DNA from: Beverwykella pulmonaria
Taxonomy: Eukaryota; Ascomycota; Dothideomycetes; Pleosporales; Melanommataceae
Direction: 5' to 3'
Assembly: GCA_001599595.1 (NCBI GenBank)
Contig: BCHH01000005.1
Location: forward strand, 1,061,552 to 1,125,551
DNA: 64,000 nucleotides
The notes under the pieces were generated by a model. That model made no database searches. It had not been told where the DNA came from and saw only the letters and a list, made by a program, of their open reading frames with translations. Position 1 is the stretch's first letter. Every line of letters begins with the position of its first letter. A program made the position numbers and the translations under genes. Positions 11,050 through 22,540 of the stretch are shown in pieces.

Positions 11050-11171
11050 GTGTTACAAGATAACTAGTTGCCGAGATGAGGTAGCTCGGCATCGTGGTTA
11101 TATGCACGGAATAAGCATGGGATGTGACCGTGTGGTTGTCACAGAGGTCATGTGACGGGGTCGTCACATCG
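11050..11171 (-). mobile_element. Putative 3' LTR of the Gypsy relic
   Basis: On the minus strand, just after the chromodomain relic and a purine run (GGAGGGGCGA) resembling a polypurine tract, a segment starts TGTGACGACCCC and runs to a CA-ending string near 11050. This is where the 3' LTR would be expected. No second LTR copy was found in the window, so the assignment is tentative. Confidence 0.4.
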
Positions 11172-11339
11172 CCCCTCCAGACCCGAGGCAAGTCCCCAGC
11201 ATCGGAGGTGCCGTCAAAGCCAAAATATATATATATAAGAAAAGCCTGCAAATACTACAGAGAAGCCCGCCCTGTTTACCTCCGGGTCGCGTTTTTGTGC
11301 TTTTGTTTCAATGTTCCAGAATAGACAATCAGTGCTCAA

Positions 11340-11960
11340 TCGTTGCTCCTAAGGGCTCTGCGGGTCAACCGCTCCGCACGTGAGCCGGCTGAGCGGGGAG
11401 CGGGATTGTCATCGTCGGGGTGTCGGGAAACATCCTCCTTGACCTCCCAGGCGTGTAACCATTCTTTGGGTCGCTTTGGAGGGCCTGGTTTGTCAGGATA
11501 GGCGTTGTGATAGTCGCGTAGCTTGTGTGGGGCACCCGCGAAAACTCCAGCGTAATATCAGGTTGCGTCAGGATTGTAGCCTGTCCAGTCGGCCTGGTAC
11601 TGCAGGTTACTATAGTAGAGGCGACTGTTCAAGATGTGCTCCACTGTGTACTTGTTTTCACCATTTACAACTGTAGGCTCTTCTAGGACGTCCTCTTACC
11701 CTAGCAAGGGGTTGTTAGCAGCTTTGCACAACTAATTAGCGTAGAAGAAGTTATTAATTTTCATGTGCGAGGAGATCCGCTGTGTAGGAGTGGCCAATCT
11801 TGCTAGTAATAGGCCAAGGGCCTTGCATCTAGTAGTCTAGTATGCGGCTTAGGTAACTAGTATCCTAGTTCTTAGGTACTATATACATTAGATCACCAAC
11901 GTCAAAATCCACAGGGCGACGATGTCTAGGAGAAAGAAAATTAGGAGAAAACCTAGCAGC
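11340..11960 (-). pseudogene. Gypsy (chromovirus) retrotransposon Pol C-terminus with chromodomain, decayed
   Basis: Minus-strand translation shows the end of an integrase region (PVDFDVGDL at about 11900, then WPITSKIGHSY) followed by a chromodomain (KYTVEHILNSRLYYSNLQYQ, ADWTGYNPDAT) and the post-chromodomain run HKLRDYHNAYPDKPGPP. Several in-frame stops interrupt it, including TGA where the family has Trp just after PDAT, and TAG/TAA codons upstream. Such stops are what C-to-T/G-to-A repeat-induced mutation gives. No intact reverse transcriptase lies upstream (12.0-12.9 kb), so only the 3' end survives. Confidence 0.75.
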
Positions 11961-12225
11961 TGAAGATAGTAATAGCTACAAATAATCGCAAGGTAGCAAA
12001 ACCCAGTAGTAATAGAGAGAAAGAGAGAGTTAGCTTAGATATCTAGAACTTTTAAGCATAGGGTGTTTTAGGAGTGAAACACAGATGTACGCCTAAACAA
12101 CTAACTTAATCCTCTGCCTTTGTGACGGTGCTGCTCACCAGCTCGACCACACATCATATGAACACGTATTGCGGTGGAGGAAAGGGTGTGTGAGAAAGAA
12201 ATATCACACGGGGGTAGGAGGTGTT

Positions 12226-12363
12226 GAGATGTGACGGAGTAGATTGAAAGGAAGATGATTGATATTGATTCTACAGAGGAACTACCGAAGAGATATAGAC
12301 TTACCAGGCAAGCTAGGAGCCTGCCAAGATAGTGAATCGCAAACATAAAGATGAGTCACATGA
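12226..12363 (+). repeat. Dispersed repeat, copy A (partner at 17554-17688)
   Basis: About 135 bp shared with 17554-17688 in the same orientation: GTGACG.AGTAGATT, ATTGATTCTA, GCTAGGAGCCTGCCAAG and GAGTCACATGAG. Non-coding. It is followed by a 25-bp tandem duplication at 12353-12402. Confidence 0.65.
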
Positions 12364-12402
12364 GCAAACACGGAAGTGAGTCACATGAGCAAACACGGAA
12401 GT
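12353..12402 (+). repeat. 25-bp tandem duplication
   Basis: Two exact copies of a 25-bp unit beginning GAGTCACATGAGCAAACACG (12353-12377 and 12378-12402). Confidence 0.85.
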
Positions 12403-12895
12403 TGTCTCAACATGTGACACACAGGCCGACAGGAGGGCGACTCGCCGCCATGCGATGTCCAAAAACAGCAATGCACTGAAGGAGGGAGAATCAAGGTGGA
12501 GGTTTGGCAGTAGACTGTTTGCAATTTTGTTGTATTTAGCTACCAAACCAAAATGAAAGAAACAATTGGGCGCGATGAAAGATATAAGAAATGGTCATGG
12601 TCTCGTTGGGTTGAGGGGCGTGTGTTCGGTGGCCATGGTATTCGTGATTGATGTTCTTGTAATGGTGGTCTATCTCGTTCGTTCCGTGTTTCGTGTTCGA
12701 TCCATGGGCGTCGTGTTCGGGTCCCCATATATATACGCCGCGTTGAGTGATGACGAAGCAAGCAGCTGACAGAGAAACCAAAACCTGTTCCCTACACCAT
12801 GCATCCAAGCCTTCAACCTGTGCCAGTGGTATATTCGCGCAAAGTAGCACTTTGCTACGACGCAGTATCAGAGGTGAAGGTAGCAGGCGGTGAGC

Positions 12896-13060
12896 TCAAC
12901 CACGTCGGACGACGTGTGCGCACCACGCTATACCACACTCTCAGGACATGCTCGGTCGGTCTGCACCCGAACCGTACCTTTCTGTATATAGGGTCGTTCC
13001 CCCATGAGTACCCCCTCTTCTCTCTCTATCTTAGTGTAGCTGAAATAGAGCCTACTTATC
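12896..13060 (+). mobile_element. LTR fragment, inverted partner of 9465-9640
   Basis: Plus-strand copy of the LTR-like unit at 9465-9640, with the same internal TATA-type sequence (GTATATAGGGTCG) and the CTATCTTAGTGTAGCTGAAA block. The surrounding 12.5-12.9 and 13.1-13.4 kb hold no recognisable coding sequence. Confidence 0.6.
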
Positions 13061-13457
13061 CCTTCAGTTACCTTGTGCATCCGCCATGGTGAAGACCAAG
13101 CTCGTCATCATAGCCTTCTAGATATCCTTAGAGATTACACCAGCCTAAGTAAGAGTTTAATACCGGAAGGAGAAGCATAGAGAAAAGAAAAGGGGTAGCA
13201 TTGATTGGCTATGGTATGACAGACGGTGTTCTATTTACTACTCTACCTACAGGCAAAGAAAGCCTATAAGGCTACTAGTTAAGAGGTCTGTAAGGGTTTT
13301 CCACGGCCTCAACTGAGGTGAATTCGGGTGCCTTTGGGGGCCTGTATAGTGCCAGCTAACAGGGGTAAAAGTGGCTGAAACAGTCTTGTCCCAAAACCGT
13401 TACAAGGTCTATATAATCAAGGACAATGCCCCTATACACGCAAAATTTGAGTGTCGC

Positions 13458-13588
13458 TGTAAGCAGAAGTGTGGAGGAAAGAGTATCAAGATGTGTATTC
13501 TGTGTAATGTATGTACAGCTGACATATATGACACGGACTGATTAGTCGGTGGCATATCTACGTGACGGTATGGTTTCCCGGGCTTACA
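13458..13588 (+). repeat. Short TGTAAGC/GCTTACA-type element, copy 3 (best preserved)
   Basis: 131 bp with perfect 7-bp terminal inverted repeats TGTAAGC and GCTTACA. Flanks GTCGC and GTCTC differ by one base and could be a decayed 5-bp target duplication. Similar to 9851-9984. TG..CA ends would also fit a tiny LTR. Confidence 0.65.
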
Positions 13589-14234
13589 GTCTCTTTGTTA
13601 ATAAGAGAGTAGAACTTCGTTATATAAACGTTGTGGAATGGCCTGTAGAATCACTGGATTTAAACAAGGTTAGGCAGGCGTGGGAACCTTAAAAGACAAT
13701 GTTGAGGCCCTCTGTATAACGACTTATACTGTTGGTCTCACAGGGTTATTGCAATTGCAATTGGGGGGTCTCAAACGATGTAATAATTCATTGTGTCACT
13801 CTCGAAGATGTGCGGCTGAGGGAATCATATCAACCTCACCGCCCTCTGCACTAGCCTAGTGCGGCTAGTGCTCCACGTAATCCCACGTGACCTACACATC
13901 AACACGTGATCTCCACGTTCTATATACTCCCAACATATACAAATTAACTACACAGAGACGCTATTAGGGAGAAACTGAAGGCAACATGGAACACTCGACG
14001 ACACTCTCACCCTGCCTATACGAGTTAAGTGGAATCGATTATAAAGCTTAGATTTAGGAGGCTTTACTGATTTATGAACGTGTAATAACATTATCTGTAA
14101 ATTAATCATTAATAAAAGAAACCATCGTACACTGAACTGAAGATGTTTGAATAACTGCATCTATTCTCTAGATCTTGCTCCTGCTCAGCGTCTCCCTACC
14201 ACTTCTTCACTTTTGTATCCTAATTCTTCCTTCT
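13589..14234. other. AT-rich intergenic DNA
   Basis: No gene or clear repeat recognised between copy 3 of the short element and the 3' end of the rhodopsin-domain gene. Confidence 0.4.
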
Positions 14235-15383
14235 TCACAACCTTTCTTCATCTTTATTATTACCACTGCAAGTTCCCCCAGAATATCCCTCCTGCTCAGA
14301 CATTCGGTCCCTCTCATTTTCTTTTATTTTTTGGGGGGGATTTTGACCTGAAGTTATGGTGGACAAAGTCCGACTGTGAGCGGTGTGGTGCATTTGATAG
14401 CTTTCACCATTATGTGAATTCAATGACTTATGTGACGATGGAACGCGGACAAGTACGCGGAGGAATGGAATCGATGCTGCGATAATAGCCATTGCGAGTT
14501 CGACCATGGTCCAGATGAGTATTTGCGCTGCTTGGTTGGCTGTATGTGATCAGCTTCGTATCTTTTTGGGGTGAACGGTGAACACACCAGTGGAATTACT
14601 CCAATGTATCATTTTAGGGACAAAGGACACCCTAATTGCTGCAGCAATACCTGCCAAGATACCAAGGGACATAGCAAAGATGATACCTGCCTTCTCTTTA
14701 CTGTTCATTAGTGATTGGCGGATGATTAGCCAAGGACATGCAGCGAGAAGAAAGTCGGTGCACATTGAGTATACTATGCTACCCATCAGCACGAATTTTC
14801 CCATCTGCTTGCGAGAGCGCTTTCAAAAGATCTAGCTTTGAGAGACTTACTGCTAGAAGACATGGCAATGCCCGTCACCGCCGTCTTACTCAGACACTTC
14901 CCCTCCACTGTCGGATCCCAAAGTCTCTCAACCGGTGAGCATTGCGTGAACAAGAAGATGGTGCACATCCACATGACCAAGTTTGTGCTGACGAGGAGGA
15001 AATAAATGAGCCATTTGTGAAATTTGCAGTCGGTAATGCGCAAAAGCGAAATTCCGAAGGAGGTTTTAGTAGTCGGCACTGCAAGTATGGCGAACAATTG
15101 TGCGAAGAACATGTACTTAAGATACTTGCTGTATCCGTACTCGAAAGACATAGTGACCGCTAGGACGTAAATAAGAACGAAGATCTGGACGTTCTCAGAA
15201 CAACGCAATTGAGTAGAGTTAGAGAGGGTGTACCCAAGATATGAGGAGAAGCACATCATCCAGGCCACCGAAGTGCTTACTATACCTATACTTAGCTAAA
15301 ATGCGAAGGACCATGAAAATAAAGGCCGTCATCGCGAGCACCCATAGCGACACGACGATTTCGGGTCTATATTCTTCCATCAT
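14235..15383 (-). CDS. Fungal rhodopsin-domain (PTH11-like) 7-TM membrane protein
   Basis: Integral membrane protein of the large fungal rhodopsin-domain family, whose best known members (PTH11) act as surface-sensing receptors; ligand unknown. Exons read: 15383-15234, 15184-14879, about 14807-14588 and 14527-14235, roughly 320 aa. Features in order: TM1 (IVVSLWVLAMTAFIFMVLRI), the GGLDDVLLLISW loop, TMs in FVLIYVLAVTMSF and LFAILAVP, the conserved Cys region FTQCSPVERLWDPTVEGKC, then DFLLAACPWLII, an EKAGIIFAMSLGILAG helix and final TM ILIWTMVELAMAIIAAS. Introns 1 and 3 are canonical; for intron 2 the strong GTAAGT site gives a stop, and only a weak GTGACG site keeps frame, so a splice change or a lesion is possible there. 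The ATG at 15383 was preferred because upstream codons lack an ATG. Confidence 0.72.
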
Positions 15384-15491
15384 TCTTAGGTGTGATAACG
15401 TTTGGAACAGCAATGGAGAATATGTTGGCTGGGGTTTTGTTGGCTTAAGGGTTCGAAACGTGGCCGTTGGCAGGATCGTGTGATACAGCAA

Positions 15492-17553
15492 GCCTCCTAG
15501 ATCTGTTTCTTCCTATTTCTTTTTATTTGAATCATCTCCATCCGCTAGTCGAAGCCAACATTCGCATTAACAGGGGGTATGCTTTCTAGACACGATTAGG
15601 ACAACCCCTCGTTTCCGAATATGGTAACTCGTGGCTCATACGAGCTCACTTAGAAAATTAGCGCAACATGCATAGGCGATCAGGAAATTTTAACACATAA
15701 GAGGGGGATAATGCAAGTACCAGATGATCGATCGTGGAGAACGGCGCCTCACTCGAGACCATTGGCTTGCAAGCAGTTCTAGCTATAAGGAGAGCTAAAG
15801 TTCCAATGTCAGAGCCTAAAGAGTCAGAACATCTCAAGTCGTCCAGTGCATTGAAAATCTTCTGCAAAGATTCCAAAAATTTTGTGCCACATCTCTAAAA
15901 TCAACCAACTGACAAGGCGTTGTGGTACTGAAAAATTTGGTCTTTGATACAAACCCCTGTTGATCGAATCTAATAGTACGAAAGCAGACTCCGTCACGCG
16001 GGAGAGTAACGAAAATCCAGTTCAATCAAGGCCTTTTTTTTTTGGCGAAAAATGTGGCTTATCTAACTTTTAGCTAGTCGAGTCCTGCAGTGCGCTATCA
16101 TGCTATTACTCTATGACCTGCATTCTAGACCAGAGCTAAGTCCCAACGGAGTTACTGGGAACGCCACTTGAACTATATTTTAACCTTCTCGCTATTAAAT
16201 TTTGCGACGAGATGCGGGATCGGCTCCGATTCGTTTCTGTCGCTACGGACATTGTGGAGGCAAAAGTGAACTGCCTCAGGGCCTGACTTTAAGACTCAGC
16301 GCTCAGAAACTTTTCTTTCGACGTTTTAAGAAGCAGGTGTAGATCAAGACATGGCTATCATCAACTTCGAACTGTCTTAAAAATCGAGTGGGAAATGCGT
16401 GAGAAACAAGCCTTCGTTGGTTGCCTAAGACTACTTTCGCGGTTCTCTTGAATCCCAGGCCCATGGTCTTGGACCCCGTTTCTCAAATAACTCTTCCTCG
16501 TCATGCATAGATCGCGCACTGTCCGCACTTTGAAATGACTCCCTGCTCTTTCAAACATGAGGCGTAAGCCTGCTAGTGGGTTCGATTAGTTGCTAGTATA
16601 GTGAGCTTCGAGGTCGTATTTTGCATGGATTTCGAGAACTCAACCTGTTGCTAGGTAAACGTTCTGCTGTGTATAGAATCTCTTCAAATCAAAGCATCAT
16701 AAAATCCAAATTCTGGATTTAGAACAGGGTTGAGGCTTTACGTGTCTAGCATCGAAACAGCAATTGGCTTTTGACATGGCTATCGTAAAACTTCAAGATA
16801 CAACCTAGTGCACAACTATGTCTACGTCGAATGCTTTCGTGTAATAGCTACACGCCATCACATTGCCCTCAAGCTCCGCAGACCCGCGTTAATACCGCCG
16901 TTAGTGCCGCCGCTAGCCGAAAAAAAGTACCCAAGCCTATCGCGCCCTCATGTTTCTAGAGCCCGTCACAATCAATCTCCACATACCAAGCAGCAGCAAG
17001 ATGTCTCTTATTAACACGGTGAATGGCATGCAACAGGATATGAGGCGCCTTAGATAAATTGGGGTAGGCAGCTTTGGGCATAGTAGGCGTGGAAGCGGAC
17101 GGTGACATAATGGGTGCTTCAGTTTGGCCTCTAAGGGTCATGAGGTGTTTGGATCGTTCATGTAATGAAATAAGTACGGTAGAGCAGAGCTGTGGTAGTG
17201 GCTATGCTTGGCAAGGCGCTACGCTATCTGGGGCTACATGCCGTGCTCTGTCACCGGCAACAATCCTTATAACTCTTTGCAATGCCACCCGTTCCAGACG
17301 TTCACGCAAAGGGTGTTGCCGGAGCGGGCCAGCCGTCCTCCCTGCTGGTGGTGGCAAAGTTTCGCCTCCGCTAACGCCTTCCGCTGACACGTGTAATTGA
17401 GGCTAGGTGAAGGCACTGTTGGTCCAATTCTTATCCAGCAAGTCCGAGACGGTGCTTTACAAGCGCTCGCACCTGTACCCCTACAAGCTAAAAGTGCGAT
17501 GATCGGGTTATTGGACGTTCCATAGGAGAGCCTAGAAAGGAATGATATCTGCC
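15492..17553. other. Gene-poor stretch
   Basis: No coding sequence with family features. A string of short frames lies at 16.3-17.4 kb, none convincing. Bounded on the right by copy B of the dispersed repeat. Confidence 0.4.
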
Positions 17554-17688
17554 GAGACGTGACGAAGTAGATTCAAAGAGTATTGATTCTATCGACGAGG
17601 AACTGCTAAAGAAATATGTATAGTATTACCAAGCATGCTAGGAGCCTGCCAAGGTAGTGAACACAAACATAGAGGTGAGTCACATGAG
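17554..17688 (+). repeat. Dispersed repeat, copy B (partner at 12226-12363)
   Basis: Same repeat as copy A in the same orientation, about 5.3 kb away, with scattered substitutions and small indels. Not coding; identity of the parent element unknown. Confidence 0.65.
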
Positions 17689-17872
17689 ACTGCTGTGCAT
17701 CTGTGGGTTGCTCGTGCTGATTGGAAAATATGGCCCGGCATAGGCATATCATGCCGGCTCTGGTGAAGGTGGCGGGAAATAGACATTTGGCTATTCGAAC
17801 GAATATTCGTGTACGTCGCTTGACCAATATTAAAAGAAATAATGCTTGAACGTTGTAGCATCAATTCAAATC

Positions 17873-18094
17873 CTAAGACACACTTCTGGAAGAATAGTTC
17901 TCTAAATTTCTAACATGTAGCAGGTCGTCTCCATCCTTGATGCACGCGCACGTAGCGTTGTACGTTATCGGGTCGCGGGTGTTTGTGCTCTCGGTTGAGG
18001 CAAAGGTGGTAGAGGGGTCGTACACGATGGTGTGGCAGCTGGGAACAGGGCAGCAGTGCTCTGTACGTCGACGTTTGCGGGGTGGAGACATAGT
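17873..18094 (-). CDS. Possible small hypothetical protein
   Basis: An ATG-started frame of about 73 residues opens with a basic SPPRKRRRTEH stretch (nuclear-signal-like) and holds five Cys in its middle (CCPVPSC and CAC). A TATA-type sequence TTATAAATA lies about 35-40 bp upstream of the ATG on the minus strand, which is the main reason to list it. No family recognised. It may be chance or a relic. Confidence 0.25.
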   Translation of the reverse strand, partial: TMSPPRKRRRTEHCCPVPSCHTIVYDPSTTFASTESTNTRDPITYNATCACIKDGDDLLHVRNLENYSSRSVS

Positions 18095-18100
18095 GATCAA

Positions 18101-19946
18101 CTGCAGCAGAATCTAAGAGTATTTATAAGCTGCTAGAGTCTCTACAATTCAATCTACATGCTTGTCCATAGTGCCTTTGCGTGCGCGCCGTATGGTTGAC
18201 AAAGCGGGCGCAGCTTGCAGTGTCGGAACTTTTTTAGCCGATATTTCAAGAAGAGGTTAGACTGCTAAGAGCCGTAGAATTGAAGATCTGCAAGATGAGA
18301 AATGGGTCAGCAATAGATATTACCAGTTGAAGGGTTCATGAAAGACAACCTAAAGGATCGTTCCAAAGAAGAAATTTACAGAGTTGTTCAGGGAGGAGAC
18401 AGTTTAACTCTCGCGGACAATTTGTGTTAACGGAAAGGTATTACTTATACCTCAACGCCAAGGTTTCGAACAGCAGGCAGCAGTAGTTCTGTGGCGTCTA
18501 TAATCAAAGCTGCTTTCCCAAAAAAAAAAATTTTGATATCCAATCACTGAATGACGCAAAGTCTTACTACTAGAGAGAAAATTATTTAGTTTCTTCCCAT
18601 CGTGTTAAGTCTTACCACCGCTCCAATCCTGTGCCGGATTTACCGATATTCCGACACTGGTACGGTCTGTCCGTGGATGATGAGGTGGGGCGTGCAGAGT
18701 TATCTTACATTAGCTAGGATTAGTTATTCGCTTCCACTAGAGATACCCATCGGCCTGGGGACCTGCATGAAGTTGCGCGCCACAGAGCGCATAGGGCTAC
18801 TAACAATTTTTTAGCATTGGAGAGAGGTTCTAAAGCTTTGATAAGGCTATTCTACGGAAATTCAGAGTAGTAACGGCTTAACGTTACCGCTGTGGGAAGT
18901 CACAACTGGCATCGTAGGTGGCAGCAAAGCACGGTTCGGGAAGTATTGGAGTTCAATGCAGTTCCAACCAAGGAGAAGAAAGGGCATGTCGATGAGGTGT
19001 TACACATACTGGAGCTAGATAGTTGCGCTGATGGGAGCAGGTGAGAATGCTCTCTCCGCAGTTTCAACTTTGAACATCCAACGCTAATTATAAGGCCTCA
19101 ACAACGACCAACGAAGGAGGCTCACAATAGGCGTCGAACCAGCCACAAGGCCCGAAGTATCGCTATTCATCGATACGGAATCCTCTTGGTCGTTTGAAGT
19201 GAACAGCAGTCTAATAGTGAGGTAGATGAGCCCACCTCTGGACCGGGCAGTCAAACCGCGTGGTCCATATGCACACTTCTCAGAAGACTAGCCGATCACA
19301 GACAAACGATCCTCTGCACAATTCACCAACCACCTGCCTCCCTACTAGAAATTTTGGATGGCTTGCTTCTTATTTCCTCTGGGGAAGCTCTCTATTTCGG
19401 CGATGTTGGTCCTAGTGGAAACGCCAGCTCCGATATTTCGATAGACACCGAGAGGGAGGCAACGAAAACCTGCAGAGAGCATTGCTGAATGGATACTTGA
19501 TATCACATCTAGCAGGAGCTTGGAAAAGGACTAGGGGAGGTTTGGAACACGTCAGAGGAGTATTCCAAAGTCAAGAGCTCGCAGGGTTAAAAACCCCAGG
19601 TGATCTTCCGTAACCAGAGCCATCGACCGTAGCACATGAGTACGCCCCTTCGCAGCTGTGGCAGATCTTGGTTTTGACCCGACGCGCCTTCTTTGAATAT
19701 TACAGAACTCTCGCCTATCTTTGGGGCAGAACTCTATTCTATGGAGGAGTGGTAAGGACCATATTGGCCTCGATGTAATGAAAATGAACTAATTCGCATA
19801 GGGAATACTAATCGGATTCTCTTTCTGGGACCTTCCAAATAGTATTCGAGGCCTCCAGAACGAACTATTCTCAGCACACTTCCTCTTGTTGACCTTTAGC
19901 TGTGTGATGCAGCAGCTGATTCCGCTATTTATCTCTCGTCGAAAGC
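18101..19946. other. Gene-poor stretch, nothing recognised
   Basis: 1.8 kb with only short frames, an A-run near 18520 and no family resemblance on either strand. Possibly old degraded repeat DNA. Confidence 0.35.
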
Positions 19947-21919
19947 TCATATCGGCACCTTCTCTGCAATCCCCTTCCAAAACTCACATCTCTTCCCCCT
20001 CCCTCCTTCCCACTCGTACGCATCCACAACCTTAAACAAGTTCTTCAACCCTGGATCCATAAACTGCGTGACATTAACGCCCCACTGCGTCGCCACCTCA
20101 TACGGTGTACCCCCCGTCTCATTCAGATTAACCATCCTACTGTTCATCCCAGGCAACCAGCCCGGCCAATTCTTCGTGGCAAGCTCGGATGAAACGGATG
20201 GGTTTGACTTCGTGATAAAATTGCCCCAGATTTGCCGGAAGGCGAGGGAAAAAGAGGGCGATTGGTTGGGGGCACTAGGGCCGAAGTATGCGGTCACGTC
20301 GTCACCGTGCGAGCCAAAGGGAACGCTGTATTGGTAGTGGAAGGAGCGTGTGGAGGCGTAGGCTGTATTGAGCCAGTAGCTGGGACAGACGAATGTGGCC
20401 TCGGCGTAAATATTCTGGGTTAGTCAGACGTTATTGAGCTCAGTTGTAATGGGGTTAGGTATGGGGTTCTTACGTATGCACGCTGTTGCTGGCCAGTAGC
20501 GATTTGACTCACGTTCACAGCGGTTGGTGTTCCGTATCCGTTGGTTGCGAACTTCGCGGCGTTTGGATCGACTGCAGTCTCCACACTCGGATACGCATCG
20601 ATCACTTTCTCGATATCTGCCACACTGAGTGTGGGAAACACTACATGCAACCACTCCTTCAAATTGCTGAGGGTGGTGACATTCCCTGGGACAAAGAGAG
20701 CGCCTTCATTCGCGTTATTGCCAACTAGAATGCTCTCTCCGTTGACTTTCTTTGCGTTTAGTGCGACACTGGGCAGTCCGGTGATGAACGTGTAATCCGT
20801 CACGGGGAGATAAGTCCAGCTGCCATAACCGCCCGCTATAGTGATGTCGTTGTTGGCTTTTTGAAGCGTGTCGGTGTCTTTTGCGCGGAGACACTCGAGC
20901 ACGGCGCCGGAAGTGCCGCATCCAACTCGAGATGAGAGGTCGTAGTAGTACTGGGTGGGGAGCGTGGCGTTGTAGTCGTACTGCGGTGGAAGATATGGCG
21001 ATGCTGCGATGCCCTGCGCCGAGGCGTCAGAAAGAGCTACTGAGAGAAAGGCCGCACTCTGATCGACTTACGTTCAAGAACAACGACGTCCCAACCGTGC
21101 CACCTTTGGCAATAGCCATCAACATGACGGCTCCGCCACCCGCAGATTCTCCTGAGATGGTGACTTTCTTTGCGTCTCCGCCGAATTTTCCGATGTGCTT
21201 CTGCACCCATTCGAGAGCGAAGGCAGTGTCTAGAAGCCCAGCATTGAGGACTCCGTTCGCCTTCACCTCATTAGAGGCGAGAAAGCCAAATGCACCAAGC
21301 TGCCCCTAATCAGCCCTAATTCATCAGCTATATCAATATACCTGCGCTCACCCGATACTGAATAGACACTGCCAAAAACCCCTTCTCGTTCGCATTGATG
21401 ATCTCGCTCATATCCTGCTTCCCATCGCCTAATCCATATCCACCACCATGGATATAGAACAGCACAGGAAGCTTCGCAGACGCGGTAGTTGGAGGCGCAT
21501 AGACGTTTAAGAAGAGACAATCCTCATTTCCGGGGAGGAACGGCGCGTTCGGTACGGCTGGAAACGCTTGTGGACAGTTGGGGCCAAAGTCGGTCGCCAG
21601 CGTGATGTTTCGATTTGTTTGTGGTGTCTGCGGTGCTTTCCATCGGAGAGCTCCTGAAGGCGAGGCTGCATAGCGGATTCTGCGGTCTTATTAGTATGTG
21701 ATCAAGAATCTGGCAATGGGTGATCATTGACCCTTTCCACACATTGAGGCCTGTGGTCTCGTTCTTGACTCCTTGGTATACAGCGTACTCGAGGTCGACC
21801 GTCAAATTCGAAGACGTCTGTCGAACTGCAAACTTCGCATTATTCGCAGGTGCTGCAATCGCGCCCACCAACAAAAACGCGCCAGTCGCAAATTTTAGAA
21901 ACATTGAACTCATTGACAT
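19947..21919 (-). CDS. Secreted carboxylesterase (type B, alpha/beta hydrolase)
   Basis: Hydrolyses carboxylic esters outside the cell; natural substrate unknown. Five exons, 21919-21732, 21679-21352, 21299-21072, 21013-20474 and 20414-19947, with four GT..AG introns, give 583 aa. A signal peptide is clear (FLKFATGAFLLVGAIAAPA). Family landmarks in order: NEDCLFLNVYAP, the oxyanion-hole motif YIHGGGYGLG, the nucleophile elbow GESAGGG with the catalytic Ser, an acid region (NNANEGALFVPG) and SVPFGSHGDDV with the likely catalytic His. Length is usual for fungal type B esterases and lipases. N-glycosylation sites (NLT, NIT, NVT) fit secretion. Three ATGs lie close together at the start; the first was taken. 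Intact. Confidence 0.92.
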
Positions 21920-22540
21920 CTTTCACTGGGACAAACATGCGGCATGAATGTACTGCACTTCTCTCCCCCTATATATTCCTCTATTGTTAGAGTACGTCAT
22001 CCAATAAACACCAGGATATTATCTCAAACCCATGTCGATGACCGGGCGTTCGGCTCAACAGGAGCCGCTTCCCCGATTGGTTTAGGGCATACTTAAGAAA
22101 TGTGATATACCCTAGAGTGGTTCAATGGCGGTGGTTCGATGGCGGTGGTTCGAACAAGCTTATTTACTGTGCCTCGGAAGAGTTTGCCTAGGGTGTTAAG
22201 AGTAGCAATCAAGCTTCAAAGTACCAAGGTGGCGTTACCCGGAATCGCTTGCGTGAGATTGAGGGCATTTCTGCTGTGGATTGCTCCTGCATAATTAAAT
22301 AGATGATTTGATGGGTCGTGGGAAATATGGCAACGATATGCTCTTGCTATACGTGGGAATTATACGAGGCTAGGATTTTGGCGGGATCCATGGATATGTT
22401 CCGAATCCTTGGGAATTATACGGAGGTGCCTTTCAAAAGTCCTTGCCCACCTTGGCCAGATAGGGTGTACGCCACATTCCTGATTCAGCAGGTACTCCGT
22501 TTATCGAACTCTACAATATTTCTACCCTTCCTTGTACTCA
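21920..22540. other. Intergenic, promoter side of the carboxylesterase
   Basis: Contains a short tandem string (GGCGGTGGTTCGATGGCGGT around 22125-22150). A TATATATT string about 45 bp upstream of the esterase ATG (21970-21977) could be its TATA box. No gene. Confidence 0.4.

Noticed and set aside
9465..13060. A single retrotransposon bounded by two LTRs
   Set aside because: The LTR-like units are inverted relative to each other and the Gypsy relic between them has its own different LTR candidate.
22118..22156. GGTTCGA strings suggesting a tRNA T-loop
   Set aside because: No A-box or cloverleaf could be built around them; they belong to a short tandem repeat.
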